A stretch of DNA of 34,916 nt. Source: an uncultured Verrucomicrobiota bacterium. GTDB taxonomy: Bacteria > Verrucomicrobiota > Verrucomicrobiia > Limisphaerales > UBA9464. Made by a program: the position numbers and the translations under genes. Location: NCBI GenBank assembly GCA_903896505.1, contig CAITXU010000135.1, positions 1-34,916 on the forward strand, read 5' to 3'. Every line of letters begins with the position of its first letter. The first letter of the stretch is position 1. The notes under the pieces are model-generated. The model made no database searches and was not told the origin of the DNA. It saw only the letters and a list, made by a program, of their open reading frames with translations. Below, one piece after another: positions 1 to 7,235 of this stretch.

Positions 1-222
1 CATAAGGTACCGGACACAAGGCCGAGCACCAATCGGGAAAACATGGCCGGTTGTTGTCCCCCCCAGCAGCGGCCTTTTCAGAGGTTCAATTCCGAAATCG
101 AAACTTTTTTGTGGAAATCGAAGGCTTGTTTGCTACCCTTCGCCCCCTTCGTCCGGTCCCTCGGATGCCCGTGAGCATCGTTGGGACGGACCAAGAGTAT
201 TACGAAATAAACTGTCCGAGTC
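1..222. other. Left-edge intergenic stretch, no gene recognised
   Basis: I see no convincing coding region in the first 222 bases. The window opens with CAT, which on the minus strand would be an ATG reading leftward out of the window, so a divergent gene may start exactly at the edge, but this cannot be tested here. The short open frames in this stretch have no recognisable composition. The region should contain the promoter of the DksA-like gene, but I do not see a convincing pair of -35 and -10 boxes. Confidence 0.4.
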
Positions 223-843
223 GTGAGCGCCCCGAAACCCACAGCGAAAAAGCCGACCCCCAGGCCGGTGGTTCCTGGAAAGACGATTGGCAAAGCCAGC
301 GCCGCATCGATTCTGGGGCGTGCCCCGTCCAAGAATACACCTCAGGAAGGTCCGGCACCCACCTGGATTCCCGCGGCCAAGGTCAAGGGAGATTGGATGA
401 AGTACTATACCAATCTTCTTGAACTTCACGCCCGGCTCCGAGACCAGATGAGCGGTCTGGCAAAAGAATCCCAGGCTGAAATCGAAAACTACAGCCTGCA
501 CATGGGGGATTCAGGCACCGACAATTTTGACCGCGACTTCGCTCTGAGCCTTCTGTCCTCGGACCAGGATGCGATTTACGAGATTGAGGAAGCCTTGAAG
601 CGAATTGAAAAAGGCACCTACGGGACGTGCGAATTGACTGCAAAGCCGATTCCCCGCGCCCGTCTGGATGCCATCCCGTGGGCTCGCTTTACCGTTGAAG
701 CCCAAGGCCAGCTCGAAAAAGAGGGAGCCCTCAAGCAACGCCGGCTCGGTCAGTTGGGCACTGTGGATGCGGCCTCCGGTCCCGATGTCGAGGAATCGGA
801 CGATGACTTTGAGGAAAAACCTGCGGCCAAAGACAAGGATTGA
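223..843 (+). CDS. DksA/TraR-family protein with degenerate zinc finger
   Basis: A 206-residue protein starting at GTG. Residues 1-55 are a basic, proline-rich and probably disordered tail. Residues 56-130 look like the coiled-coil part of DksA-type proteins, with the run GDSGTDNFDRDFALSLL followed by IYEIEEALKRIEKGTYGTCE. The C4 zinc-finger zone that follows (about 131-162) keeps the family frame YGTCELTAKPIPRARLDAIP, but only C136 remains of the four cysteines expected of canonical DksA. The tail after 185 is acidic. DksA proteins bind the RNA polymerase secondary channel and modulate initiation; whether this one does so without zinc is inference. The DksA/TraR superfamily call is solid, while its exact role is open. 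It lies upstream of rpmG and rpsR on the same strand with a 147-base gap. Confidence 0.85.
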   Translation: MSAPKPTAKKPTPRPVVPGKTIGKASAASILGRAPSKNTPQEGPAPTWIPAAKVKGDWMKYYTNLLELHARLRDQMSGLAKESQAEIENYSLHMGDSGTDNFDRDFALSLLSSDQDAIYEIEEALKRIEKGTYGTCELTAKPIPRARLDAIPWARFTVEAQGQLEKEGALKQRRLGQLGTVDAASGPDVEESDDDFEEKPAAKDKD

Positions 844-990
844 TTCCAGAACGCAGCCCGATCCCTGCACTCCTCATTCTTTTGAACCCAAAAGCCAGGC
901 AACCAGCCATTCGACACCTGTCCAGACCGGTTCACATCTGAGCCAACCTTTTCGTTCCTCATCGAATTAACCGGAACCCCATCCTCTTCC

Positions 991-1158
991 ATGCCCCGAG
1001 AAATCGTTACCATTGAATGCACTGAAGCTCGAAAGGAGGGCAAGTCTCCTTCGCGCTATCAGACCACGCGCAACAAAAAGCTGCAGACGGAGAAGATTGA
1101 AAAGAAAAAGTTCAATCCCGCACTCCGAAGGCACACCGTTCACCGCGAAATCAAGTAA
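991..1158 (+). CDS. rpmG: 50S ribosomal protein L33
   Basis: A 55-residue basic protein ([18 protein letters not shown]...) ending [10 protein letters not shown]. The pattern of a short beta-rich start, then [10 protein letters not shown], then [11 protein letters not shown] matches bacterial L33 (bL33) along its length. L33 sits near the E site of the large subunit. The start is ATG at 991 with no clear Shine-Dalgarno sequence in front, as is common in this window. It lacks the two C-x-x-C pairs of zinc-binding L33 forms, having a single Cys at residue 10, so it is the zinc-independent type. The rpsR start follows its stop after 3 bases, so the two genes are almost certainly co-transcribed. 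Confidence 0.93.
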   Translation: MPREIVTIECTEARKEGKSPSRYQTTRNKKLQTEKIEKKKFNPALRRHTVHREIK

Positions 1159-1161
1159 GCC

Positions 1162-1410
1162 ATGCCGCGTAAAACCAATCCCGACGAGAAGAAATCCCGT
1201 CGCACAAATACTCCCCGGGTTCCCCGGCCGAAACCGAAGGTCGATTTCACCGTCGATGCCATCGATTACAAAAACGTCACTCTGCTCAAGCAGTTTGTGA
1301 CGGAAAATGGGCGAATCCTACCCCGGAAATACACCGGGCTGCCGTCCCATTATCAGCGTCGTTTGGGGGTCGCCATCAAACGCGCCCGCCAGATGTTGCT
1401 GATGAAGTAG
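1162..1410 (+). CDS. rpsR: 30S ribosomal protein S18
   Basis: An 82-residue basic protein. The central and C-terminal part, [20 protein letters not shown] followed by [28 protein letters not shown], is the highly conserved S18 (bS18) core that binds 16S rRNA in the platform next to S6 and S11. The first 30 residues are a lysine/arginine/proline tail of the usual variable kind. Length is normal for the family (75-90). Only 3 bases separate it from rpmG, and a GC-rich hairpin with a short T-run follows the stop, which marks the end of the L33-S18 transcription unit. Confidence 0.96.
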   Translation: MPRKTNPDEKKSRRTNTPRVPRPKPKVDFTVDAIDYKNVTLLKQFVTENGRILPRKYTGLPSHYQRRLGVAIKRARQMLLMK

Positions 1411-1435
1411 TCGAACCAGCGCCAAGTTCCATCCG

Positions 1436-1468
1436 GGCCGCCGATCCTGTTTCTGGCGGCCTCCTTTG
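1436..1468 (+). terminator. Probable rho-independent terminator after rpsR
   Basis: A perfect 7-bp inverted repeat GGCCGCC (1436-1442) and GGCGGCC (1455-1461) with a 12-base loop, followed by TCCTTT. It sits 26 bases after the rpsR stop codon. The T-run is short, so its strength is uncertain. Confidence 0.5.
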
Positions 1469-1485
1469 CATGAACACAATGCAAA
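1465..1485. promoter_or_regulatory. Candidate Zur/Fur-family operator
   Basis: A perfect inverted repeat TTTGCAT-N7-ATGCAAA, 21 bp in total, centred about 53 bases before the start of the metal-binding-protein gene. A third TTTGCA half-site follows at about 1489-1494. The length and two-fold symmetry are those of Fur-family operators, and the operon it precedes encodes a Fur-family repressor. That this repressor binds here is inference; the motif does not match the Zur boxes I know from proteobacteria or Bacillus. Confidence 0.45.
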
Positions 1486-1527
1486 TGGTTTGCAATCCGA
1501 ACCTCCGTCCTTAGGTTCCTCATCGCC

Positions 1528-2463
1528 ATGAGGCTTTTTCGATGGCTCCTCGGCATGCTGGTCAGCGTTGGATTCGGCGGACTGTATCTACCGGCCGCCG
1601 AACCCCGGCTTCGCGTGCTCGTCTCCCTCCCGGCCCTCTATAGCTGGGCCTCCCAGGTCGGTGGCGACCGTGTTCAGGTTGATCGGCTTCTACCGGTCGA
1701 GGCAGATCCGCACCTGTTCCAGTTTCGCCCCAGGGACCTGGAGGTGCTCCGGCACACCGATGTCATTTTGCTCAGTGGGGCGGGGCTTGAGGACTGGCTC
1801 AAGGCAAGCCTTGAAAAGCAATTGCCGGGCTCCGGCCGGAAAATCGTTGAGATGGCAACGGGTTATCCGCAATCCGAGCTCATTTATTCGGAGGGTGCGG
1901 AAGATTCGGGATCGTCGAAGGATATGCCGGCGGTCCCAAACGGGCCTCCTAATCCGCACCTGTGGTTGGACCCCATTTTTGCGTGCCACGGAGTGACCAA
2001 CATCCTCCGGACCTTTCAGTTGCTCGCACCCGATTCCAGCGCTGTTTTCGCCACCAATGCCTCGGTCTATATCCAGCAACTGCTCCGCTTGCATGAGGAC
2101 TACGAGGCATTTCGGCGACCATTAAAGGCACCGGCGATGGTTACCGCCCACCCTGCCTTCCCCTACCTTTGCCAACGGTATCGAATCCGCTTGGTTGGAG
2201 TGCTTGAGGAGACCGCGGGAACAGAACCCGGGCCACGCCATCTTGCCACCCTGATGGGGCAGATTCGGGCCAACCATATTTCGACTCTTTTTGTTGAACC
2301 CCATTCAACTTCCCGACTCGCCCTTCAATTGGCTCGCGATATGAAGCTGACCGTGGCGGAGTTGGACACGCTGGAAACGGGTTATTGGTCTGCTGCCGGT
2401 TATGAAGAAGGAATGCGTTCCAACCTGCGAACGCTGACGAAGCAACTTCAGGAGCAACCATGA
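1528..2463 (+). CDS. Metal ABC transporter substrate-binding protein (ZnuA/TroA type)
   Basis: A 311-residue exported protein that would capture Zn(II) or Mn(II) in the periplasm for the adjacent transporter. An N-terminal signal segment (about 1-24, ending near LPAAEP) is followed by the ZinT/TroA-fold (cluster A-I) pattern. The metal ligands are visible: H62 in ADPHLFQF, H144 in NPHLWLDP, H208 in TAHPAFPY, and an acidic ligand D280 in AELDTLE. Three histidines plus one acid is the usual arrangement for Zn/Mn binders of this cluster. The flexible loop at 121-140 is short and acidic rather than the long His-rich loop of proteobacterial ZnuA. Its stop overlaps the ATPase start by four bases (ATGA), so the two are translationally coupled. 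Metal preference cannot be told from the sequence; zinc is favoured by the Zur-like gene downstream. Confidence 0.9.
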   Translation: MRLFRWLLGMLVSVGFGGLYLPAAEPRLRVLVSLPALYSWASQVGGDRVQVDRLLPVEADPHLFQFRPRDLEVLRHTDVILLSGAGLEDWLKASLEKQLPGSGRKIVEMATGYPQSELIYSEGAEDSGSSKDMPAVPNGPPNPHLWLDPIFACHGVTNILRTFQLLAPDSSAVFATNASVYIQQLLRLHEDYEAFRRPLKAPAMVTAHPAFPYLCQRYRIRLVGVLEETAGTEPGPRHLATLMGQIRANHISTLFVEPHSTSRLALQLARDMKLTVAELDTLETGYWSAAGYEEGMRSNLRTLTKQLQEQP

Positions 2464-3230
2464 CACACCCTCCGGCGTTGGAAGTCCAACAGGTGCACGT
2501 GACCTTGGGAGGAACTCCGGTGCTTCGGGGTGTCACGTTGAGCGTCCCCCGGGGTGAACTGGTCGCCCTTATCGGGCCTAATGGATCGGGCAAGACCACT
2601 CTCTTGAGAGCCATCCTTGGTCTGCAATCCATTGATTCAGGGCAAATTCGAATTTTCGGTGCTCCTGTTTCGGTCTCGAGCCTTTCCCGGGTAGGTTATG
2701 TCCCGCAAAAGCTGGAGTTGGACCGGGGATTCGGCCTGAGTGTGCGTGAGTTTCTTGCTCTCAGTCTGCCGGAAACGCGGCATTGGCTTTGGCAAAGTCA
2801 CCGGAAGATTGATTTAGCACTGGCTTCGTCCCTGGACGGACTGGGAGTGATGCCGCTTTTGAATCGGCCCGTGTCCCGACTCAGCGGCGGACAACTGCAA
2901 CGGGTGCTGATCGCATGGAGCCTGCTGCGGAAACCGGAATTACTTCTTCTGGACGAGCCAACGGCAGGGGTCGACACCCCGGGGGAACGGTCCTTTTACG
3001 AAATGATTGAGTCGGTTCATCGCCGTCACAAGATGACCATCATCCTGGTTTCACACGACCTCTCGATGGTATTCCGGCACGCCCATTGGGTCTTTGCCCT
3101 GAATGGGGTGGTGTGTTGTCAAGGGACCCCGGAAGACATCGTCCGCAACGATTCACTGAAACAGGCCTACGGATTGCACCTCACGCCTTACCACCATCAC
3201 CATACCGGGGAAATCTCGCATGTTCACTGA
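2460..3230 (+). CDS. Metal ABC transporter ATP-binding protein (ZnuC type)
   Basis: A 256-residue ATPase that powers the importer from the cytoplasmic face. All ABC motifs are present: Walker A GPNGSGKT (39-46), Q-loop VPQK (81-84), signature LSGGQ (141-145), Walker B LLLLDEP (161-167) and the H-loop histidine H199 in VSHD. The C-terminus is histidine-rich (YHHHHTGEISHVH), which is common in zinc/manganese transporter ATPases and may sense or buffer metal. The gene starts inside the stop of the binding-protein gene and overlaps the permease start by 11 bases. Confidence 0.94.
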   Translation: MTHPPALEVQQVHVTLGGTPVLRGVTLSVPRGELVALIGPNGSGKTTLLRAILGLQSIDSGQIRIFGAPVSVSSLSRVGYVPQKLELDRGFGLSVREFLALSLPETRHWLWQSHRKIDLALASSLDGLGVMPLLNRPVSRLSGGQLQRVLIAWSLLRKPELLLLDEPTAGVDTPGERSFYEMIESVHRRHKMTIILVSHDLSMVFRHAHWVFALNGVVCCQGTPEDIVRNDSLKQAYGLHLTPYHHHHTGEISHVH

Positions 3231-4038
3231 ATCGTACATGCTTCGCGCCCTGGTGGCGTCCGTATTGCTTGGACCGGTTTGTGGATTGCTGGGGGTCTTT
3301 GTCACGGCTCGACGATTGGCGTTTTTCAGTGATACCGTGGCGCATTCCGCCCTTGCTGGCGTCGCCATCGGCCTTTGGCTGGGAGCAAGTGACCCCACCC
3401 CCGCCATGCTCGTTGTCAGTATCGGAGTCGCTTCTCTGCTCCTCTGGCTGCGACAGCGAACCGATTTGCTGACCGACACCATTCTGGCGCTCCTGCTGAG
3501 CACCTCGGTGGCCTTGGGGGTCGTTATCTTTAGCCAATTGAAGGGGTATCGTGGAGAAATCGAACGTTACCTCTTCGGTGATATCCTCAGTGTGAGTCCC
3601 AAGGACATCTTGATCGCGGCATTCATCTCCTTGGGGGTTACGGGGCTCATTCTGTTCTGGTTCAATGCCCTGACGTTGATCACAGCCCACGAGGACCTCG
3701 CGCACGTCTCCGGTCTTCCGGTTCGATGGATTAACCTCGGTTTTATTCTCGCCCTGACGTTGGTGGTCACTTTGGCCATTCGCTTGGTGGGAATCATTCT
3801 GGTCACCTCCCTCTTGGTCGTGCCGGCCGCCACTGCCCGTAATGTTTCCCGCAATCTCCGACAACAAACCATCATTGCCTGGCTCCTCGGACTCGGGTCG
3901 GCACTGGGTGGAGTCGCTGCCAGCTATTCCTTCAACCTGCCATGCGGTCCAACCATTGTTCTGGTGTGTGCGGCGCTGTTTGTTGGGTCGCTCGGATTTC
4001 AAACGGTTCGGCGGCATTTGGGGCAAACTCCGGCTTAA
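3220..4038 (+). CDS. Metal ABC transporter permease (ZnuB/ABC-3 family)
   Basis: A 272-residue polytopic membrane protein with about eight hydrophobic segments, beginning MLRALVASVLLGPVCGLLG. The conserved ABC-3 features are present: FVTARRLAFFSDTVAHSALAGVAIG near residue 45 and the late region RLVGIILVTSLLVVPAATAR (about 188-207), the part that contacts the ATPase and lines the metal path. A second ATG at 3238 would give a product six residues shorter and is equally possible. Its stop TAA overlaps the ATG of the Fur-family gene (TAATG), so regulator and transporter are translated together. Confidence 0.93.
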   Translation: MFTESYMLRALVASVLLGPVCGLLGVFVTARRLAFFSDTVAHSALAGVAIGLWLGASDPTPAMLVVSIGVASLLLWLRQRTDLLTDTILALLLSTSVALGVVIFSQLKGYRGEIERYLFGDILSVSPKDILIAAFISLGVTGLILFWFNALTLITAHEDLAHVSGLPVRWINLGFILALTLVVTLAIRLVGIILVTSLLVVPAATARNVSRNLRQQTIIAWLLGLGSALGGVAASYSFNLPCGPTIVLVCAALFVGSLGFQTVRRHLGQTPA

Positions 4039-4532
4039 TGAAAACCTGTTGCGACCATCCCCCTCATTCCCGAAGGCTCATCCAGACTCCACTGGTTGAA
4101 TTGACCGACCAATTGCGACGGAGTGCCCGAAAAATCACGGCCCCCCGCCAGGCCATCCTTGAAGTCCTTCGCCGCCACCAACACCCCCTCACCAACAAGG
4201 AAATCCACCTGGCCCTCGGCAAGGAGGAATGTGATCTGGCCACCGTCTATCGCAATCTTCGGACGCTGGAAGGAATGAGGATGGTGGCCCGGTTTGATTT
4301 TGGTGATGGAGTCGCCCGCTATGAACTGGCTGGAGCCGGTGATGAGGGACATCACCACCATTTGGTCTGTACCCATTGCACCCGGGTGGTCGAATTGACT
4401 GAGTGCCTGCCCCGTCAGATGGAACAGGAAATCGCCGAACGGCACGGATTTAGTCAAGTCACTCACCGTCTGGAATTCTTCGGCGTCTGCAACCGATGTC
4501 GTGGATCGCATACCACCTCCCTGGTCAAATAG
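4038..4532 (+). CDS. Fur-family transcriptional regulator, probably Zur-like
   Basis: A 164-residue repressor of the Fur/Zur/PerR family. The winged-helix DNA-binding domain occupies about residues 20-90, with RKITAPRQAILEVLRRH and CDLATVYRNLRTLEGMRMV, the classical recognition-helix region. The dimerisation and metal domain follows with HHHHLVCTHC (105-114) and FFGVCNRC (148-154), giving two C-x-x-C pairs for the structural zinc and a His cluster for the regulatory metal. I chose the ATG at 4038, overlapping the permease stop, because an upstream in-frame start would lie entirely inside the permease gene. Being the fourth gene of the importer operon argues for a zinc sensor (Zur); a manganese or iron sensor cannot be excluded. 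Confidence 0.9.
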   Translation: MKTCCDHPPHSRRLIQTPLVELTDQLRRSARKITAPRQAILEVLRRHQHPLTNKEIHLALGKEECDLATVYRNLRTLEGMRMVARFDFGDGVARYELAGAGDEGHHHHLVCTHCTRVVELTECLPRQMEQEIAERHGFSQVTHRLEFFGVCNRCRGSHTTSLVK

Positions 4533-4541
4533 TCTCTGTCC

Positions 4542-4904
4542 ATGCGCCTTGACCAATGGCTTTGGGCCATTCGCTTATACCGATCCCGAACCTTGGCCGT
4601 TGATGGAATCCGTGGCGGCCACGTACGGGTCAATGGTGAAACCGCCAAACCGGCGAGGGAACTACACCCCGGTGACCGAATTGACGTGAAGGTGGGCCCC
4701 CTGTTGCGTCAACTGGAATTCATCGCCGCGCCTCCACGGCGCGTGGGCGCACCGAAGGTAGCCGATTTTGCCAGGGACCATACGACTCCCGAAGCCATTC
4801 TGCAGGCGCGGGAGGCAGGCAGGAACCAACCCGGTTTTCGAATGCCAGGCACCGGGCGACCGACCAAAAGGGAGCGCCGCAAGCTGGACAACATTCCCTT
4901 GTGA
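4542..4904 (+). CDS. S4-domain RNA-binding protein (Hsp15/HslR-like)
   Basis: A 120-residue basic protein. Residues 1-60 form an S4 RNA-binding domain (MRLDQWLWAIRLYRSRTLAV, then GHVRVNGETAKPARELHPGD). The C-terminal half is rich in Arg and Pro and ends GTGRPTKRERRKLDNIPL, as in Hsp15 homologues. In E. coli Hsp15 recycles 50S subunits that carry stalled nascent chains; the same job here is inferred from family. The gene starts nine bases after the Fur-family stop, so it is probably the last member of the metal operon, with no obvious functional link. Confidence 0.87.
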   Translation: MRLDQWLWAIRLYRSRTLAVDGIRGGHVRVNGETAKPARELHPGDRIDVKVGPLLRQLEFIAAPPRRVGAPKVADFARDHTTPEAILQAREAGRNQPGFRMPGTGRPTKRERRKLDNIPL

Positions 4905-4947
4905 CGGTTATTGAATAACCCCTACAAAACGACTGTCTCTATTGAAC

Positions 4948-6243
4948 ATGTCCACCGTCCGATTCCGATTGTTTCATCCGACTCTCTTGTTCGTCATTGC
5001 CTGGATTGGGGCACTTGCTGTCCGCGCCGACGAAGCCACCGTCACACCGGAGCAGAAGGAAAAGGCGGTCAAAGCGGTCAAAGTCCCGCCCGGCTATAAG
5101 TACGAAATTCTGGCCATGGGAAACCTGCCAGAACCGGTTTTTTTAAAGTTCGGACCGGATGGACGGCTCTGGTATACCGGTCGCCGCGGAAACATCTGGG
5201 CTTACGACTTCAAGACCCAAAAGTCAGACGAAGTGGCCACCCTCAAGGTCTGCTGGGAGCCGATTCCTGGGCGTGAGTCCAACGAGCGAGGTCTGCATGG
5301 TATCGAGTTTGACCCTGACTATGCGCATAACGGACACATCTATGTCTACTACTCGCCGGTCTACGATAACGCGTGGTCGAACCGTGTGGCCCGGTTCACC
5401 GTGGATAATCCATCGCGGGCCTCGGGCCTGAAAAGTGGTTCCGAAAAAGTCCTTTTGGAATGGATTTCCAGCAAAGGGTTTCATCAGGGAGGGGCGCTGG
5501 CCTACAACTCCCATGATGGAAAATTGTACGTGACGGTTGGGGACAATAATGTCTCCGGAGATACCGAGAAGTTTTACAACGACCCAAAGAACCCGCCCCA
5601 AGTACTTTCAGACCTTCGCGGCAAAGTGCTTCGGATTAATTTGGACGGGTCTATCCCCAAGGACAACCCGTTTGTGGGTCAGTCGGACGCCCATCCAGCC
5701 GTCTTCACTTGGGGCCATCGCAATCCTTATTCCATCAATCTGGATCCCGAGAATGGACGGGTATATGTCGGGGAGGTTGGATACGATCGAAAGGAAGATT
5801 TCGAAGAGATCAATTACATTCAGGCTGGCCACAACTACGGCTGGCCCCGGTGCATCGGGCCGAATATTGGAACTTATGGGGGAGATTGTCCGATTCCCAA
5901 TGCCACCCTCCCCTGGATTTACTGGATTCATGAAGGCGGCGCGAACGCCACCTCAGGTCCTCTCTACCGGCCAACGGGCGGAACCAATGATTTTCCGAAG
6001 GATTTCCACGGTGGAATGTTTTACGCAGACTACGTTCGACGCTGGGTGCGATTCGCTCCCGTGGATGCCGCCAGTAACACGGTGTTGAAAACGCAGCCGT
6101 TCGCCACAGGATTCACCGGAGGGATTCTCGCCATGACCGAGGGGCCCGATGGTGGCATCTATCTCGCGGAATATGGTGGCTGGTTCACACCGTCACCCCA
6201 GGACAAGATTTCCCGTATCGTCCCCGTTCACGGTTCCAATTAG
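4948..6243 (+). CDS. Secreted PQQ-dependent sugar dehydrogenase (GSDH family)
   Basis: A 431-residue protein with a signal peptide (about 1-26, hydrophobic run LLFVIAWIGALAV, cleavage near VRADEA). The body shows the six-bladed propeller pattern of glucose/sorbosone dehydrogenases: LPEPVFLKFGPDGRLWYTGR, GLHGIEFDPDYAHNGHIYVY, LRGKVLRINLDGSIPKDNPF, FTWGHRNPYSINLDPENGRV and EINYIQAGHNYGWP. The family oxidises the C1 of aldose sugars with PQQ and calcium in the periplasm or outside the cell; the actual substrate and cofactor here are not known. I chose the ATG at 4948 over an in-frame TTG six bases earlier. The last 51 bases overlap the 3' end of the convergent CobW-type gene. Confidence 0.88.
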   Translation: MSTVRFRLFHPTLLFVIAWIGALAVRADEATVTPEQKEKAVKAVKVPPGYKYEILAMGNLPEPVFLKFGPDGRLWYTGRRGNIWAYDFKTQKSDEVATLKVCWEPIPGRESNERGLHGIEFDPDYAHNGHIYVYYSPVYDNAWSNRVARFTVDNPSRASGLKSGSEKVLLEWISSKGFHQGGALAYNSHDGKLYVTVGDNNVSGDTEKFYNDPKNPPQVLSDLRGKVLRINLDGSIPKDNPFVGQSDAHPAVFTWGHRNPYSINLDPENGRVYVGEVGYDRKEDFEEINYIQAGHNYGWPRCIGPNIGTYGGDCPIPNATLPWIYWIHEGGANATSGPLYRPTGGTNDFPKDFHGGMFYADYVRRWVRFAPVDAASNTVLKTQPFATGFTGGILAMTEGPDGGIYLAEYGGWFTPSPQDKISRIVPVHGSN

Positions 6244-7215
6244 AGGAACTACCTTCCCCGCCCAAAGCAGCGACCGAAGTCGCTGCTGGTAGGACTCGAT
6301 ACGGAGAGCTGGACCGATCAAAACGCACAAGGGTTCCGGATGCGGGAGCGCCCGGAACTCCTCGATGAAGTGATGCCCCATCACTGACTGAAAGACGTGC
6401 AATCGGGACGGAACGGCGGTAAATCGAACAAATCCCTTGGCTCGAACCACTTCCCGAGGGTTGTTCTCCGCCAGAAACCCCTCAAAACGAGTGCGATCTA
6501 CAGGACCGGGAAACCGGAAGGACAAACTGCGATACTCCGTGTGGAGATGGGATTTGATTCCGATGGTGGATTCGGCTTCAAGAGACGGGATGATTTCAAT
6601 GGATGCTGGTTCTCCTTCCAAGAGAGCAGGCAAGTCGGGCAGGCCGAAGGGTAATCGAACTTGAGATGCCCCCGGGTTCAGAGCGGTCAAGTGACCGCTG
6701 ACCGTGTCGAGAACAGCAGCGGTGACCCGGTCCCCTTTTGAAAGGCAGAGGACCTGGGCAAATTGAATCTGGCGGCGCGCAAGAATTCTTTCTCCCGAGG
6801 ATTCACCTGTCTCGGTGTACCATGCGGAATCCACCACCGTGACCACGGCCTGGAGCGTGACGCGAGGGAGGAGATCGGAATCCGTCAGGAGATCAATGAT
6901 ATTGTCGGGATCAGCGAGCCCACTGGTCTCGATCACGATGTAGTCGCATTGACCCTCGCGAATCAATGTCTGCACCGCGCGGGGCAACGCTTCATCGTCG
7001 GCACAGCACAAGCATCCCCCGTTGACCTCCACGAGAGGAAGTCCCACGACTCCCACCAAACGGGAATCAATGCTGGAAACACCAAATTCATTCATGACCA
7101 CCCCCATGCGAAGACCGTTCGAGGGTGCCTCAGAGAGCCATCGCTTCAGGAGCGTGGTTTTTCCCGAACCAAGAAATCCCGTGACAAGGATGACGGGAAC
7201 GGCGCCGCTTTTCAT
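6193..7215 (-). CDS. CobW/G3E-family GTPase metallochaperone
   Basis: A 340-residue P-loop GTPase. Walker A is GFLGSGKTT (13-21), the metal-binding motif CLCC lies at C68-C71 in NGGCLCCADDE, and the ETSGLADP motif follows the Walker B region. The base-recognition motif reads LSKGD, a variant of the usual NKxD. A C-terminal CobW_C-like domain contains RSLSFRFPGPVDRTRFEGFL and KGFVRFTAVPSRLHVFQSV. Family members insert or deliver zinc, cobalt or nickel to client enzymes using GTP. I used the ATG at 7215, immediately before MKSGAVPVILVTG, because the upstream in-frame residues would overlap the peptidase gene. It begins 20 bases after the M20 peptidase stop; that peptidase is a metalloenzyme and thus a conceivable client (inference). 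The 3' end overlaps the sugar dehydrogenase gene by 51 bases. Confidence 0.9.
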   Translation of the reverse strand: MKSGAVPVILVTGFLGSGKTTLLKRWLSEAPSNGLRMGVVMNEFGVSSIDSRLVGVVGLPLVEVNGGCLCCADDEALPRAVQTLIREGQCDYIVIETSGLADPDNIIDLLTDSDLLPRVTLQAVVTVVDSAWYTETGESSGERILARRQIQFAQVLCLSKGDRVTAAVLDTVSGHLTALNPGASQVRLPFGLPDLPALLEGEPASIEIIPSLEAESTIGIKSHLHTEYRSLSFRFPGPVDRTRFEGFLAENNPREVVRAKGFVRFTAVPSRLHVFQSVMGHHFIEEFRALPHPEPLCVLIGPALRIESYQQRLRSLLWAGKVVPLIGTVNGDDTGNLVLG

Positions 7216-7235
7216 GGTTCCCGGCCGGTTCGGAT

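Noticed and set aside
3181..4026. 281-codon open frame antisense to the permease gene
   Set aside because: It is the reverse shadow of a hydrophobic, GC-rich gene; the product is polar low-complexity sequence with no family character.
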